A stretch of 47,157 bases of DNA from positions 1-47,157 of the forward strand of contig UQYH01000002.1 of NCBI GenBank assembly GCA_900545185.1, in the 5' to 3' direction. The translations under genes were made by a program, and so were the position numbers. This DNA is from an uncultured Eubacteriales bacterium (GTDB taxonomy: Bacteria > Bacillota > Clostridia > UBA1381 > UBA9506). How positions within the stretch are numbered: position 1 is the stretch's first letter; each line of letters starts with the position of its first letter. The notes under the pieces were generated by a model. That model was not told where the DNA came from and made no database searches. It was given only the letters and a program-made list of their open reading frames with translations. This document shows, in pieces, positions 33,742-40,943 of the stretch.

Positions 33742-35697
33742 ATGAAAAGTTTTTGGTATGCAAAAGGGACAAAAATAGCAATCGGGTTTTTGCTGGCGGT
33801 GCTGGCGGCATCGGCAGCAATGCTTGCGGTCAGCGGCATGCGCACATATGCCAAGGCAGAGGAGCAGGTTTACCGCTTTGAGACGGATTTTGCGCACAGC
33901 GGCATGGTAGAAAAAATGCTGCGCGATGTGATTCGGCTTATACCCGAAAGCTGTGATGCAAACGCACAGACGGCGGACGGACGCATGCGCGTTCGGACAG
34001 AGGATCTGCGGCTTAATTTGCCGAGCCGAACAGCCGACGGTGTGGAATATCTGTTTATGATAGGGGAGGAAACGATCACCAATCGGCCGGAGCTTAGTGA
34101 AGCGGATTTTACGGAGGCTGACTGCAACGCGTGGTTTACCGCGCAGACAGGCGAGGACGGTTATGCAAGCAGCATGCCGCAGCTTACCGAAAGGCTTTCG
34201 GCCGCAGCAAAGTCCGTGCAGCCGCCCTGCGCCGTCTTTGTGCGGCTGAATCCGAATCGGGCGGCGCAGCTTAAGGCTTTGTGGAACACACAAGGCGATA
34301 TGCTGCGCGCACTGTTTTTAAAGCTTGTGATTCTTGCGGTTCTGTTTTTGGCCGGCGCTCTTTATTTGCTGCGCGTATGCTGCCGCAAAAAGCAGACGTC
34401 CTCGGCCTTCGACCGCATATGGACAGAGGTGCGCCTGGCCGTATTTTTCGGCGGCTGCATGATGATGGTTGCCCTGGCCGCCCTTGTGACGGATTTGTGT
34501 TTTTTTGATCCGTTTCTGGCAGAGTATTTGGTTTTAACGCTGGGCGGCGCAGCGGCCTTTTTCGGTACGTTAATTTTGGAAGGCTTGGGACTTTCGCTGG
34601 TGCGCGATTTAAAAAACAAAACCTTTTTATCGCACAGCATTTTATATCGCCTTGGGCGGCGTGCGTGGCAATGGCTTCAAAAAGCGTGGCAGACGGCGGT
34701 GCGTATGCTTGCCGTCAAAAGCGGCGCATTGTTTGCGGCCATGCTGCTGGGATATACGGTTTTACTCGGCTTTGCCGGTATGCTTTTGCTTTGTGGCAAC
34801 GCCTTATGGATTCTTGTCGGACTGTCGGCGTTTGCGGCGGCGTTTGTTTTGCTTTGCGGCCGTGCGCAGGATTTGGAGGCCATTAAAAAAGCGGTGACCG
34901 AAATTAAAAACGGTCAAACGGATTATATGATACCGGAGCTGAAAAGCGAGGATTATCGGCAGCTGGCCGATGACATTGAAAGCATCGGGCTGGGTCTTTC
35001 CCGTTCTGTGGAAGCAAAGCTGCGCGCCGAACGGATGAAAACCGAGCTGATTACAAACGTATCGCACGATTTGAAAACACCCTTAACTTCTATTATTAAT
35101 TATACAAAGCTGTTGCAGGATTTGGAGCTTTCGCCGCAGGAGGCGGCCGATTATGTTAACATCATTGCGCAAAAAAGCGAACGCCTGAAGCAGCTGACCT
35201 CCGATTTGTTTGATATTGCCAAGGTGCAAAGCGGCAACGAAGCGGTTACGCTTGAAAAGCTGGATACAACGCTTTTGTTGCAGCAAAGTCTGGCCGAATA
35301 TGAAGATGCCTTTGCTGCGGCAGGGCTTTTGGTGCAGTTTTCGGCAGAAGCACAAGCGCACATTTTGGCCGACGGCAAAAAAATGTCACGCGTGGTGGGG
35401 AATCTTTTGGGCAACTGCGTTAAATATGCCCTCTCCGGCACGCGCGTGTTTATCAGCGCCGAAGAGCGGAACGGGAAAGTCGTGCTGGAGGTTAAAAACA
35501 CCTCGGCCTATCCGCTTGATTTTGATACCGATGAAATTACCGAGCGGTTTGTGCGCGGCAGCAAATCGCGGACGGAGGAAGGCAACGGCTTGGGTCTGGC
35601 CATTGCCAAAAGCTATACCGAAGCCTGTGGCGGCCGCTTTTGCGTGGAGACGGACGGCGATTTATTTAAAGTACAAATGGAATTTGACAGTGTATAA
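33742..35697 (+). CDS. Sensor histidine kinase (VanS-like, multi-helix)
   Basis: A 651-residue kinase. Helix 1 (about 11-32) is followed by an extracytoplasmic sensor of about 150 residues. A cluster of about six membrane segments comes next (residues 190-390). A HAMP-like linker precedes HisKA with the motif SHDLKTPLTSIINYT, then HATPase_c with the N box GNLLGNCVKYA and G box GNGLGLAIAKSY. AGGGAGG lies 9 nt before the ATG. The multi-helix region is unusual against two-helix VanS proteins and may sense via the membrane or the neighbouring transporter. Confidence 0.9.
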   Translation: MKSFWYAKGTKIAIGFLLAVLAASAAMLAVSGMRTYAKAEEQVYRFETDFAHSGMVEKMLRDVIRLIPESCDANAQTADGRMRVRTEDLRLNLPSRTADGVEYLFMIGEETITNRPELSEADFTEADCNAWFTAQTGEDGYASSMPQLTERLSAAAKSVQPPCAVFVRLNPNRAAQLKALWNTQGDMLRALFLKLVILAVLFLAGALYLLRVCCRKKQTSSAFDRIWTEVRLAVFFGGCMMMVALAALVTDLCFFDPFLAEYLVLTLGGAAAFFGTLILEGLGLSLVRDLKNKTFLSHSILYRLGRRAWQWLQKAWQTAVRMLAVKSGALFAAMLLGYTVLLGFAGMLLLCGNALWILVGLSAFAAAFVLLCGRAQDLEAIKKAVTEIKNGQTDYMIPELKSEDYRQLADDIESIGLGLSRSVEAKLRAERMKTELITNVSHDLKTPLTSIINYTKLLQDLELSPQEAADYVNIIAQKSERLKQLTSDLFDIAKVQSGNEAVTLEKLDTTLLLQQSLAEYEDAFAAAGLLVQFSAEAQAHILADGKKMSRVVGNLLGNCVKYALSGTRVFISAEERNGKVVLEVKNTSAYPLDFDTDEITERFVRGSKSRTEEGNGLGLAIAKSYTEACGGRFCVETDGDLFKVQMEFDSV

Positions 35698-35714
35698 TTT
35701 TTTTGCTTTACATC

Positions 35715-35743
35715 TTGCATAGCGGCACGGGTTGTGCTACAAT
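35715..35743 (+). promoter_or_regulatory. Promoter of the mutarotase-like/rdgB pair
   Basis: TTGCAT (35715-35720), 17 nt and TACAAT (35738-35743) form a plausible sigma-A promoter. It starts 18 nt after the kinase stop codon and lies 50 nt ahead of the next start codon. Confidence 0.7.
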
Positions 35744-35792
35744 ACAGATAGGATTTAAATTCTGATTGGGAAAAAGAAAGGATGCATGCAGG

Positions 35793-36716
35793 ATGATTAC
35801 AAAAAGTGAAATAGAATACAGAAACTACGGCAGATGCTTAGAGCTTTCAAACGGCATCATTCGGTTGGTTGTTACGCTGGATGTGGGGCCGCGTGTGATT
35901 TGCTATTCGTTTTGTGACGGCGAAAATATTATGTTTGAAGATGTAAACCGTGTTTTTTCGGCTTCGGGTGAGGATTTTGATGAAGCCTACGGCGGCGGCA
36001 TGTGGTATATTTACGGCGGCCATCGTTTATGGACAAGCCCGGAGGGCAGACCGAAAAGCTATTATCCCGATAATGAGCCGATTGCCTATGAACTGACGGA
36101 GTGCGGCGCAAGCTTTATGCCGCCGATGCAAAAATGGAATCAGTATGCATATACAATTGATATAACCTTAGAGGACGAAAGCACAAACGTCACCCTGACC
36201 CATAAGGTGACAAACTGTGCCGCCTGGCCGGTTACGCTGGCGCCGTGGCCGATTACGGTTTTATCGCCCGGCGGTGTGGAGGTTGTCCCCCAGCCCACGC
36301 GTGATACGGGGCTGCTTGGCAACCGCCTTTTGGCGCTGTGGCCGTACAGCCGCATGACCGATCCGCGTGTTACCTGGGGCGACCGTTACATCTTTTTGCG
36401 GCAGGACAGCACCGTGCAGGAAAGCTTTAAGGTTGGCATTAACAGCGAGCACGGCTATGCACTGTATTTTAATCACGGTGATTTGTTTGTTAAGCAGTTT
36501 TCGCCCAAGGCGGGCGGTAACTACCCGGATGGCGGTATGTCGTTTGAAACGTATACCAATCATCTGTTTTTAGAGATGGAAACACTGGGCGAAACAAGCA
36601 CGATTGAGCCGGGCGCAAGCGCCGTCCACACGGAGCGGTGGTCGCTTTATAAGGCAGAACGCCCCGAACTGACCGAAAAAGCAATAGACGGCGTGGTGAA
36701 GCAGTATGTCCGCTAA
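35793..36716 (+). CDS. Galactose mutarotase-like fold protein (DUF4380-like)
   Basis: A 307-residue cytoplasmic protein with no signal or membrane segment. Motifs are LDVGPRVICYSF near the N-terminus, GHRLWTSPEG and PDNEPIAYE in the middle, and a beta-rich pattern to the end. This is the pattern of mutarotase-like beta-sandwich proteins such as DUF4380, whose substrates are unknown. The ATG at 35793 follows AAAGGA. The last 11 nt overlap rdgB, so the two are likely coupled. I cannot assign a sugar or a reaction. Confidence 0.65.
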   Translation: MITKSEIEYRNYGRCLELSNGIIRLVVTLDVGPRVICYSFCDGENIMFEDVNRVFSASGEDFDEAYGGGMWYIYGGHRLWTSPEGRPKSYYPDNEPIAYELTECGASFMPPMQKWNQYAYTIDITLEDESTNVTLTHKVTNCAAWPVTLAPWPITVLSPGGVEVVPQPTRDTGLLGNRLLALWPYSRMTDPRVTWGDRYIFLRQDSTVQESFKVGINSEHGYALYFNHGDLFVKQFSPKAGGNYPDGGMSFETYTNHLFLEMETLGETSTIEPGASAVHTERWSLYKAERPELTEKAIDGVVKQYVR

Positions 36717-37293
36717 ACGGCTGATTGTGGCAACCGGCAACTGCGGCAAGCTGCAAGAAATTAAAGAAATTCTGACCGATTATGAGGTGTTGGGCGCGGC
36801 CGAGGCAGGACTTTCGTTTTCGGCCGAGGAAACGGGCACAACCTTTTATGAAAACGCCGCCATTAAGGCAAGGGCGCTTTCGGCGCTGACAAATTCGGCC
36901 GTGCTGGCCGACGATTCCGGCCTGTGCGTGGATGCGCTGGGCGGTGCGCCGGGTGTTTATTCGGCGCGGTACGCTGGCGAAAATGCTACGGATGCCGAAA
37001 ACATCCGCAAGCTGCTGGCAGCGCTGGAACATGTGCCGCCACAGGAGCGCACGGCGCGGTTTTGCTCTGTTGTGTGCCTGATTACCGAGTCGAAGGAGGA
37101 GCTTTTCGGCGAGGGCAGCTGCGAAGGGCAAATTTTAACGGCACCCGAAGGGGACGGCGGCTTTGGCTATGACCCCGTCTTTTTTTCAAAGGATTTTGGG
37201 CAAAGCTTCGGCGCGCTGACGCATGAACAAAAGAACAGCATCAGTCACAGAAAACGCGCGTTGACAGATCTGCTGGCAAAGCTTCGTCGGTAA
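36706..37293 (+). CDS. rdgB: XTP/dITP diphosphatase (RdgB/HAM1)
   Basis: House-cleaning pyrophosphatase that removes non-canonical purine nucleotides (XTP, dITP). The 195-residue protein has the opening IVATGNCGKLQEI, the ADDSGLCVDALGGAPGVYSARYAG motif, FGYDPVF and the C-terminal SHRKRAL. The length is normal for the family. The start lies inside the preceding gene. A terminator follows 22 nt after the stop. Confidence 0.96.
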   Translation: MSAKRLIVATGNCGKLQEIKEILTDYEVLGAAEAGLSFSAEETGTTFYENAAIKARALSALTNSAVLADDSGLCVDALGGAPGVYSARYAGENATDAENIRKLLAALEHVPPQERTARFCSVVCLITESKEELFGEGSCEGQILTAPEGDGGFGYDPVFFSKDFGQSFGALTHEQKNSISHRKRALTDLLAKLRR

Positions 37294-37314
37294 ATAAAAC
37301 AATGCCATGTATAT

Positions 37315-37349
37315 AACCGTGCCTTGCCCTTTGGCTTGGCACGGTTTTT
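37315..37349 (+). terminator. Terminator after rdgB
   Basis: AACCGTGCC (37315-37323) pairs with GGCACGGTT (37338-37346), with an inner GCC/GGC pair, and is followed by TTT. It ends the plus-strand unit. Confidence 0.88.
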
Positions 37350-37358
37350 GTATGCACG

Positions 37359-37453
37359 AAAAAAACCGGTGCGCCGCAGCGCACCGATTTGAGTTAGTCC
37401 TGCTCTTTCATTCCGAAAGCGTTTCAACACCCCATTTTTACACTCTTTTCTAT
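37359..37453 (-). ncRNA. Candidate small RNA, about 95 nt
   Basis: A complete, gene-free transcription unit on the minus strand. The promoter at 37488-37460 should start RNA near 37453. The transcript ends in a perfect 8-bp hairpin, CGGTGCGC/GCGCACCG (37367-37386), followed by seven T residues (37365-37359). An internal stem CTTTC/GAAAG is also possible. No open reading frame of useful length is present (ATG GGG TGT TGA only). I do not recognise the family. Confidence 0.55.
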
Positions 37454-37459
37454 ACTTAT

Positions 37460-37488
37460 ATTATACCATATTACGCATGTTTTGGAAA
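37460..37488 (-). promoter_or_regulatory. Promoter of the candidate small RNA
   Basis: Minus-strand TTTCCA (37488-37483), 17 nt, TATAAT (37465-37460), with the extended -10 element TATGG directly before it. The consensus -10 plus TRTG extension makes this a strong candidate despite the weak -35. Confidence 0.7.
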
Positions 37489-37501
37489 GTTTTTTTACAT
37501 A

Positions 37502-37535
37502 AAAATGACCGCTGACTTTGTCTTTGTCAGCGGTC
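37502..37535 (-). terminator. Terminator after rqcH
   Basis: GACCGCTGAC (37507-37516) pairs with GTCAGCGGTC (37526-37535). On the minus strand the stem is followed by ATTTTTATG, a usable T tract. It should end the rqcH transcript and lies directly upstream of the small RNA promoter. Confidence 0.75.
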
Positions 37536-37537
37536 TG

Positions 37538-37574
37538 AAAGCGGCTGTAAAAACATAGTTTTTACAGCCGCTTT
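37538..37574. repeat. Long perfect hairpin sharing the GGCTGTAAAAAC core
   Basis: A 17-bp perfect stem (37538-37554 with 37558-37574) and a 3-nt ATA loop. Its central 27 bp are the reverse complement of the core of the terminator at 13673-13712. It lies between the rqcH stop and the previous terminator and probably adds to termination on the minus strand. Confidence 0.8.
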
Positions 37575-37590
37575 GTCGGTTTGTTGGCAT

Positions 37591-39336
37591 TTATATCTCC
37601 TTTGGTGTGACATATGCCGTTTGATTGGTTGTGTAAATGACAAATCCGGGCTTGGCGCCGGCCGGCTTTTTTACATTTTTAATTTCGGTGTAATCTACCG
37701 GCACGTTATCCGATTCACGCGCTTTGGAGAACCAAGCGGCCAGTGCGGCGGCTTGCGTAACGGCGCTGTCCGAAAACGGCCGATCCTGTTCATATTTTAA
37801 AACCACGTGCGAGCCGGGGATGTTTTTGGTGTGAAACCACAAATCCTTATTTTGCGCCAGCTTGCAGGTTAAATAATCGTTTTGCCGATTGTTTTTGCCC
37901 AGCAGCACGGTAAAGCCGTCTGCCGTTGTCAGCCTGGCCGGTGCGGCAGGTTGCTGCTTTTTGCGGCGCGCATCACGCGTGGTGCGTAAATATCCCTGAT
38001 CGGCCAATTCTTCACCGATTTGCGCCAGCAGTGCGGCCGATTCGGCACGTTCTAAGGCTTCGGCTACGCTTTCTAAGTACGAAAGCTCCTCGCGCGCTTT
38101 TGCCATTTGGTCTTTCAGCATCAGCGCGGCGGTTTTGGCCTTGTTATATTTTTTGTAATATCGCTGTGCATTGGCAGAAGGGGAAAGCGTACTGTCAAGC
38201 GGAACGGTGACCTCCGGCAGGGCTTCGTCAAAATAGTTCTGCACGCGCACCGCCGTCATACCCTTTTCCATTTTATATAGATTGGCCGTCAGCAAATCGC
38301 CATATTGCTTCCATTGCTCTTTTTTTTCGGTATCGGCCAGCTCTGCGGCCTGTAATTCCAGCTTTTTGGCACAGCGTTCAATGTGCGTTGCGACCAACTT
38401 GGAAAGGTGCGCGCTGCGGCGCAGCGATTGTTCTTTTTTATCCCGTTCGCGATAAAACCGGCTGATTAAAAGCCCCATGGAATCCTCGTGGTGCAGCTCG
38501 GCCGCCGCGCCGTATTGCGTGATGGGCACGGCCGCAAATTCCATCAGCTTGCCGGTTTCGCGGCTTGTTAAATAGCAGGGGGCGGCAACACCGCTTTTAA
38601 GGCCGGCCAAAAGCTGCTGCATGGCGGTCGCCGCATCCAGCCGTTTGGCATAGTCCATGTCCTTGCAGGGATAATCGGTCTCACCCGTGGCGAGGTACGC
38701 AATTTCGCGCGCCACAAGCGGACTGATGCCCTGAAACCGTGCAAGCAGCGCCTTATCCAGCCGCTCGGTTTCAGAGAGGGTTTCCAGTGCGGATAAAGCG
38801 CCGTCCAGCCCACATTCCAGCGGATTCACCTTATCCTGCGCGGGGGGCAGCTCGTAGGCAAGCCCGGGCAAAATCTGCCGTTTGGAGCTGACCGAAAAAT
38901 CGACGCGCTTAATGCTGTCGGCAATGCGGTTATTTTCGTCTGTTAAAATAATGTTGGAATGGCGACCCATAATTTCGATCATCAGCGATTTTTTAACGGT
39001 ATCGCCCAGCTCGTTACGCGTTTCCAGTTCAAAGGCCAGCATGCGCTCCAATCCCGGCTGGCGCACGGCCAAAAGGTGTGCCGAGGTGAGATGCTTGCGC
39101 AGCAGCATGCAAAACATGGGTGCGGCGATGGGGTTTTCTTTTGTGGTTTCGGCCAGGGCAACGCGCGGAATGGAGGCGTTGGCCGAAAGCGTTACCTTAT
39201 AAGCACCGTTTGCGCCGTGAAAAGCCAAAAGCAGCTCATCTGCCTCCGGCTGATAAATTTTATCCAGCCGTGCACCGCTGAGCTTTTGGTTTAACTCCTG
39301 TGCCAGTGCACGAACAACAAGTCCGTCAAATGCCAT
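37591..39336 (-). CDS. rqcH: Ribosome quality control protein RqcH (NFACT family)
   Basis: Binds stalled 50S-peptidyl-tRNA complexes and adds C-terminal alanine tails. The 581-residue protein has the NFACT-N domain (KLSGARLDKIYQP, EIMGRHSNIILTDE), two helix-hairpin-helix segments, a long coiled coil (about 290-430) and the NFACT-R domain with DLWFHTKNIPGSHVVL. Older annotations call it fibronectin-binding protein. The ATG at 39336 has GGAAGG 9 nt upstream; earlier in-frame starts run into the repeat at 39362-39393. No other RQC gene is adjacent. Confidence 0.94.
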   Translation of the reverse strand: MAFDGLVVRALAQELNQKLSGARLDKIYQPEADELLLAFHGANGAYKVTLSANASIPRVALAETTKENPIAAPMFCMLLRKHLTSAHLLAVRQPGLERMLAFELETRNELGDTVKKSLMIEIMGRHSNIILTDENNRIADSIKRVDFSVSSKRQILPGLAYELPPAQDKVNPLECGLDGALSALETLSETERLDKALLARFQGISPLVAREIAYLATGETDYPCKDMDYAKRLDAATAMQQLLAGLKSGVAAPCYLTSRETGKLMEFAAVPITQYGAAAELHHEDSMGLLISRFYRERDKKEQSLRRSAHLSKLVATHIERCAKKLELQAAELADTEKKEQWKQYGDLLTANLYKMEKGMTAVRVQNYFDEALPEVTVPLDSTLSPSANAQRYYKKYNKAKTAALMLKDQMAKAREELSYLESVAEALERAESAALLAQIGEELADQGYLRTTRDARRKKQQPAAPARLTTADGFTVLLGKNNRQNDYLTCKLAQNKDLWFHTKNIPGSHVVLKYEQDRPFSDSAVTQAAALAAWFSKARESDNVPVDYTEIKNVKKPAGAKPGFVIYTTNQTAYVTPKEI

Positions 39337-39361
39337 TTTGTTCATCCTTCCCATGGGGTTT

Positions 39362-39393
39362 GGGTATTGGGAAATTGAATCCCATATACCGGG
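39362..39393. repeat. Palindromic repeat between rseC and rqcH (copy 4)
   Basis: GGGTATTGGG and CCCATATACC face each other around an AAATTGAAT loop. It ends 1 nt from the rseC stop codon. It belongs to the same family as 9865-9890, 17293-17324 and 18780-18808. Confidence 0.55.
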
Positions 39394-39394
39394 T

Positions 39395-39793
39395 CTATCC
39401 CCGTGTTGTAGCTTTTGTAATTGTAAGCGGCGGCGCAAAGCGTGCATCCAGCGCCTTTATAAGCAGTGCACCCAAGGCTAAGCTGCCGAGTGCGGCAAGA
39501 GCCGTCTGCAAGGTGTTGCCGGTGATTTGCCAAACAAGGCAGCAGACAATGAGAAACAGCGCAAGGGGCAGACCGTATACCAGTACGGCGGCACGCAAAA
39601 CGGCGCTGTCCGATGCGGAAAGCTGCACAACATCGCCCACATGCAGAGGCATCGGCGCATCAAGCCAAACGGTGTGACGGCGTGCATGACAGCCGCTGCA
39701 GCTGCTGCATTGGCCGCCGCAGGCAGATTGCCGCCCCACGGCCACCAAAACACGATTTTTTTCGGTTTGCACCACAATTCCCGGTTGCTGCAT
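39395..39793 (-). CDS. RseC/SoxR-reducing family membrane protein
   Basis: A 132-residue protein with an N-terminal cysteine cluster C25-x3-C29-x2-C32-x2-C35 (CGGQCSSCSGC), a short beta domain, and two membrane helices (about 70-88 and 95-115). This is the RseC/MucC layout; in E. coli RseC links to the Rsx complex and SoxR reduction. No Rnf/Rsx genes are in the window, although an ApbE flavin transferase that could serve Rnf is encoded at 43568-44569. GGGGAG precedes the ATG. Confidence 0.88.
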   Translation of the reverse strand: MQQPGIVVQTEKNRVLVAVGRQSACGGQCSSCSGCHARRHTVWLDAPMPLHVGDVVQLSASDSAVLRAAVLVYGLPLALFLIVCCLVWQITGNTLQTALAALGSLALGALLIKALDARFAPPLTITKATTRG

Positions 39794-39977
39794 ACAAATG
39801 CTCCCCTTTTTTATTGTGATTGTTTATGTCAAATTATTGATAAATGCGTAGGGGAGGGGCTTTGCTCCTCCTGCGTGCCGTTCCTCTTTTTCGTATTCGG
39901 AATGGCGCATAGGCCGCTTTCTGCGGTTTTACAATTCAATTTTGCACATACCGATTTGCAAAAGCGTCCCCCGTGTG
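39794..39977 (-). other. whiA-rseC gap with hairpin
   Basis: GGGGAGGGGC/GCTCCTCC (39850-39872) forms a GC-rich hairpin on both strands, and CCGC/GCGG near 39917-39929 a small one. On the minus strand the larger one could end the whiA unit, though the following T tract is weak. TTGACA occurs on the minus strand about 40 nt before rseC but no -10 fits at 17 nt. Confidence 0.4.
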
Positions 39978-40901
39978 TTAAACGGTCAGCCCTTCTGCCA
40001 TATCCACCAATTTTTGCAGGCGGCGGCTGACGGCCGACTTGCTCAGCGGCACATCCAGCATGGCACCCAGCTCCTTCAGGCTTGCTTCGGGGTTTTCCAC
40101 GCGCAGGCTTGCCAACTCTAAAAGCGGCGGCGAGAGGGTGGCCGAGCAGGGCGAGGCCATAATTTTTTGAATGGCTAAAATCTGCACGGCGGCGGTGTTG
40201 GCCGTTTTGGTCATGTTGGCCGTTTCGCAGTTTACGCGGCGGTTGACCTTGTTTTTCATATCTTTTTCAATTTTAATGGAATACAGCGCAAGCGCCGAAT
40301 CGGTCGCGCCCAGCGCGGCCAGCACATCGGCAATTTCCTGGCTGTCCTTTACGTAGATCACCTGGTTTGACTTGCGTTCTACGCGGCGCGCGGTGATGTC
40401 CTCATCCGCAAAAAGCTGCACCAAATCCCGTGCTAAGTCCTGGTAATGCGTTTCAATTTCCAAATGATAGCTTTTTTCGGGCGCGTTGACAGAGCCGCCT
40501 CCCAAAAAGGCGCCGCGCAAAAAGGCGCGCCGACAGCATGGCTCGGCGGTGATGAACGGGTCGGCACAAAATTTTACGCGCTCGTCTCGTACCAGTCCCA
40601 ACGCCTTCATCATTTGCATGTAATGCTGCGATGCATATAATCGCAGCGTGTGAATATATCCGGAGGGCTTTTTTTGCGCCGCCGTGCGCGTGGGGCGCAC
40701 GGAAAACAACGCCGTAAACAAATCGTATGCACGCTGCGCCACGGCAGCGTTTTCGGTTCTTATGCGCAGGCCGCCGCCGGAGGAATCTGTCAGCAGGCTG
40801 CCGGAGAGGGCAACAAGCCCGGCCAGCTCGGCACGCTTGCAGCAGGCCGCAGCAGGGGGCAGGGCGCACAGCTCCTGTTTCACTTCGCTTGAAAAGGACA
40901 T
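39978..40901 (-). CDS. whiA: DNA-binding protein WhiA
   Basis: WhiA combines a degenerate LAGLIDADG homing-endonuclease fold at the N-terminus (about residues 80-210) with a C-terminal helix-turn-helix (SLKELGAMLDVPLSKSAVSRRL). The 307-residue protein starts MSFSSEVKQEL, and has RRAFLRGAFLGGGSVNAPEKSYHLEI, both typical. It influences division and chromosome behaviour in B. subtilis and sporulation in Streptomyces. In most Bacillota it follows rapZ and yvcK; here it follows polA instead, which is unusual. Confidence 0.95.
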   Translation of the reverse strand: MSFSSEVKQELCALPPAAACCKRAELAGLVALSGSLLTDSSGGGLRIRTENAAVAQRAYDLFTALFSVRPTRTAAQKKPSGYIHTLRLYASQHYMQMMKALGLVRDERVKFCADPFITAEPCCRRAFLRGAFLGGGSVNAPEKSYHLEIETHYQDLARDLVQLFADEDITARRVERKSNQVIYVKDSQEIADVLAALGATDSALALYSIKIEKDMKNKVNRRVNCETANMTKTANTAAVQILAIQKIMASPCSATLSPPLLELASLRVENPEASLKELGAMLDVPLSKSAVSRRLQKLVDMAEGLTV

Positions 40902-40943
40902 AACGGCTCCTTTCGCTTTTCTCCCAAATCCATTTATGCATCT

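Noticed and set aside
39794..39840. Complete sigma-A promoter for rseC
   Set aside because: TTGACA is present on the minus strand but no acceptable -10 lies 16-18 nt downstream.
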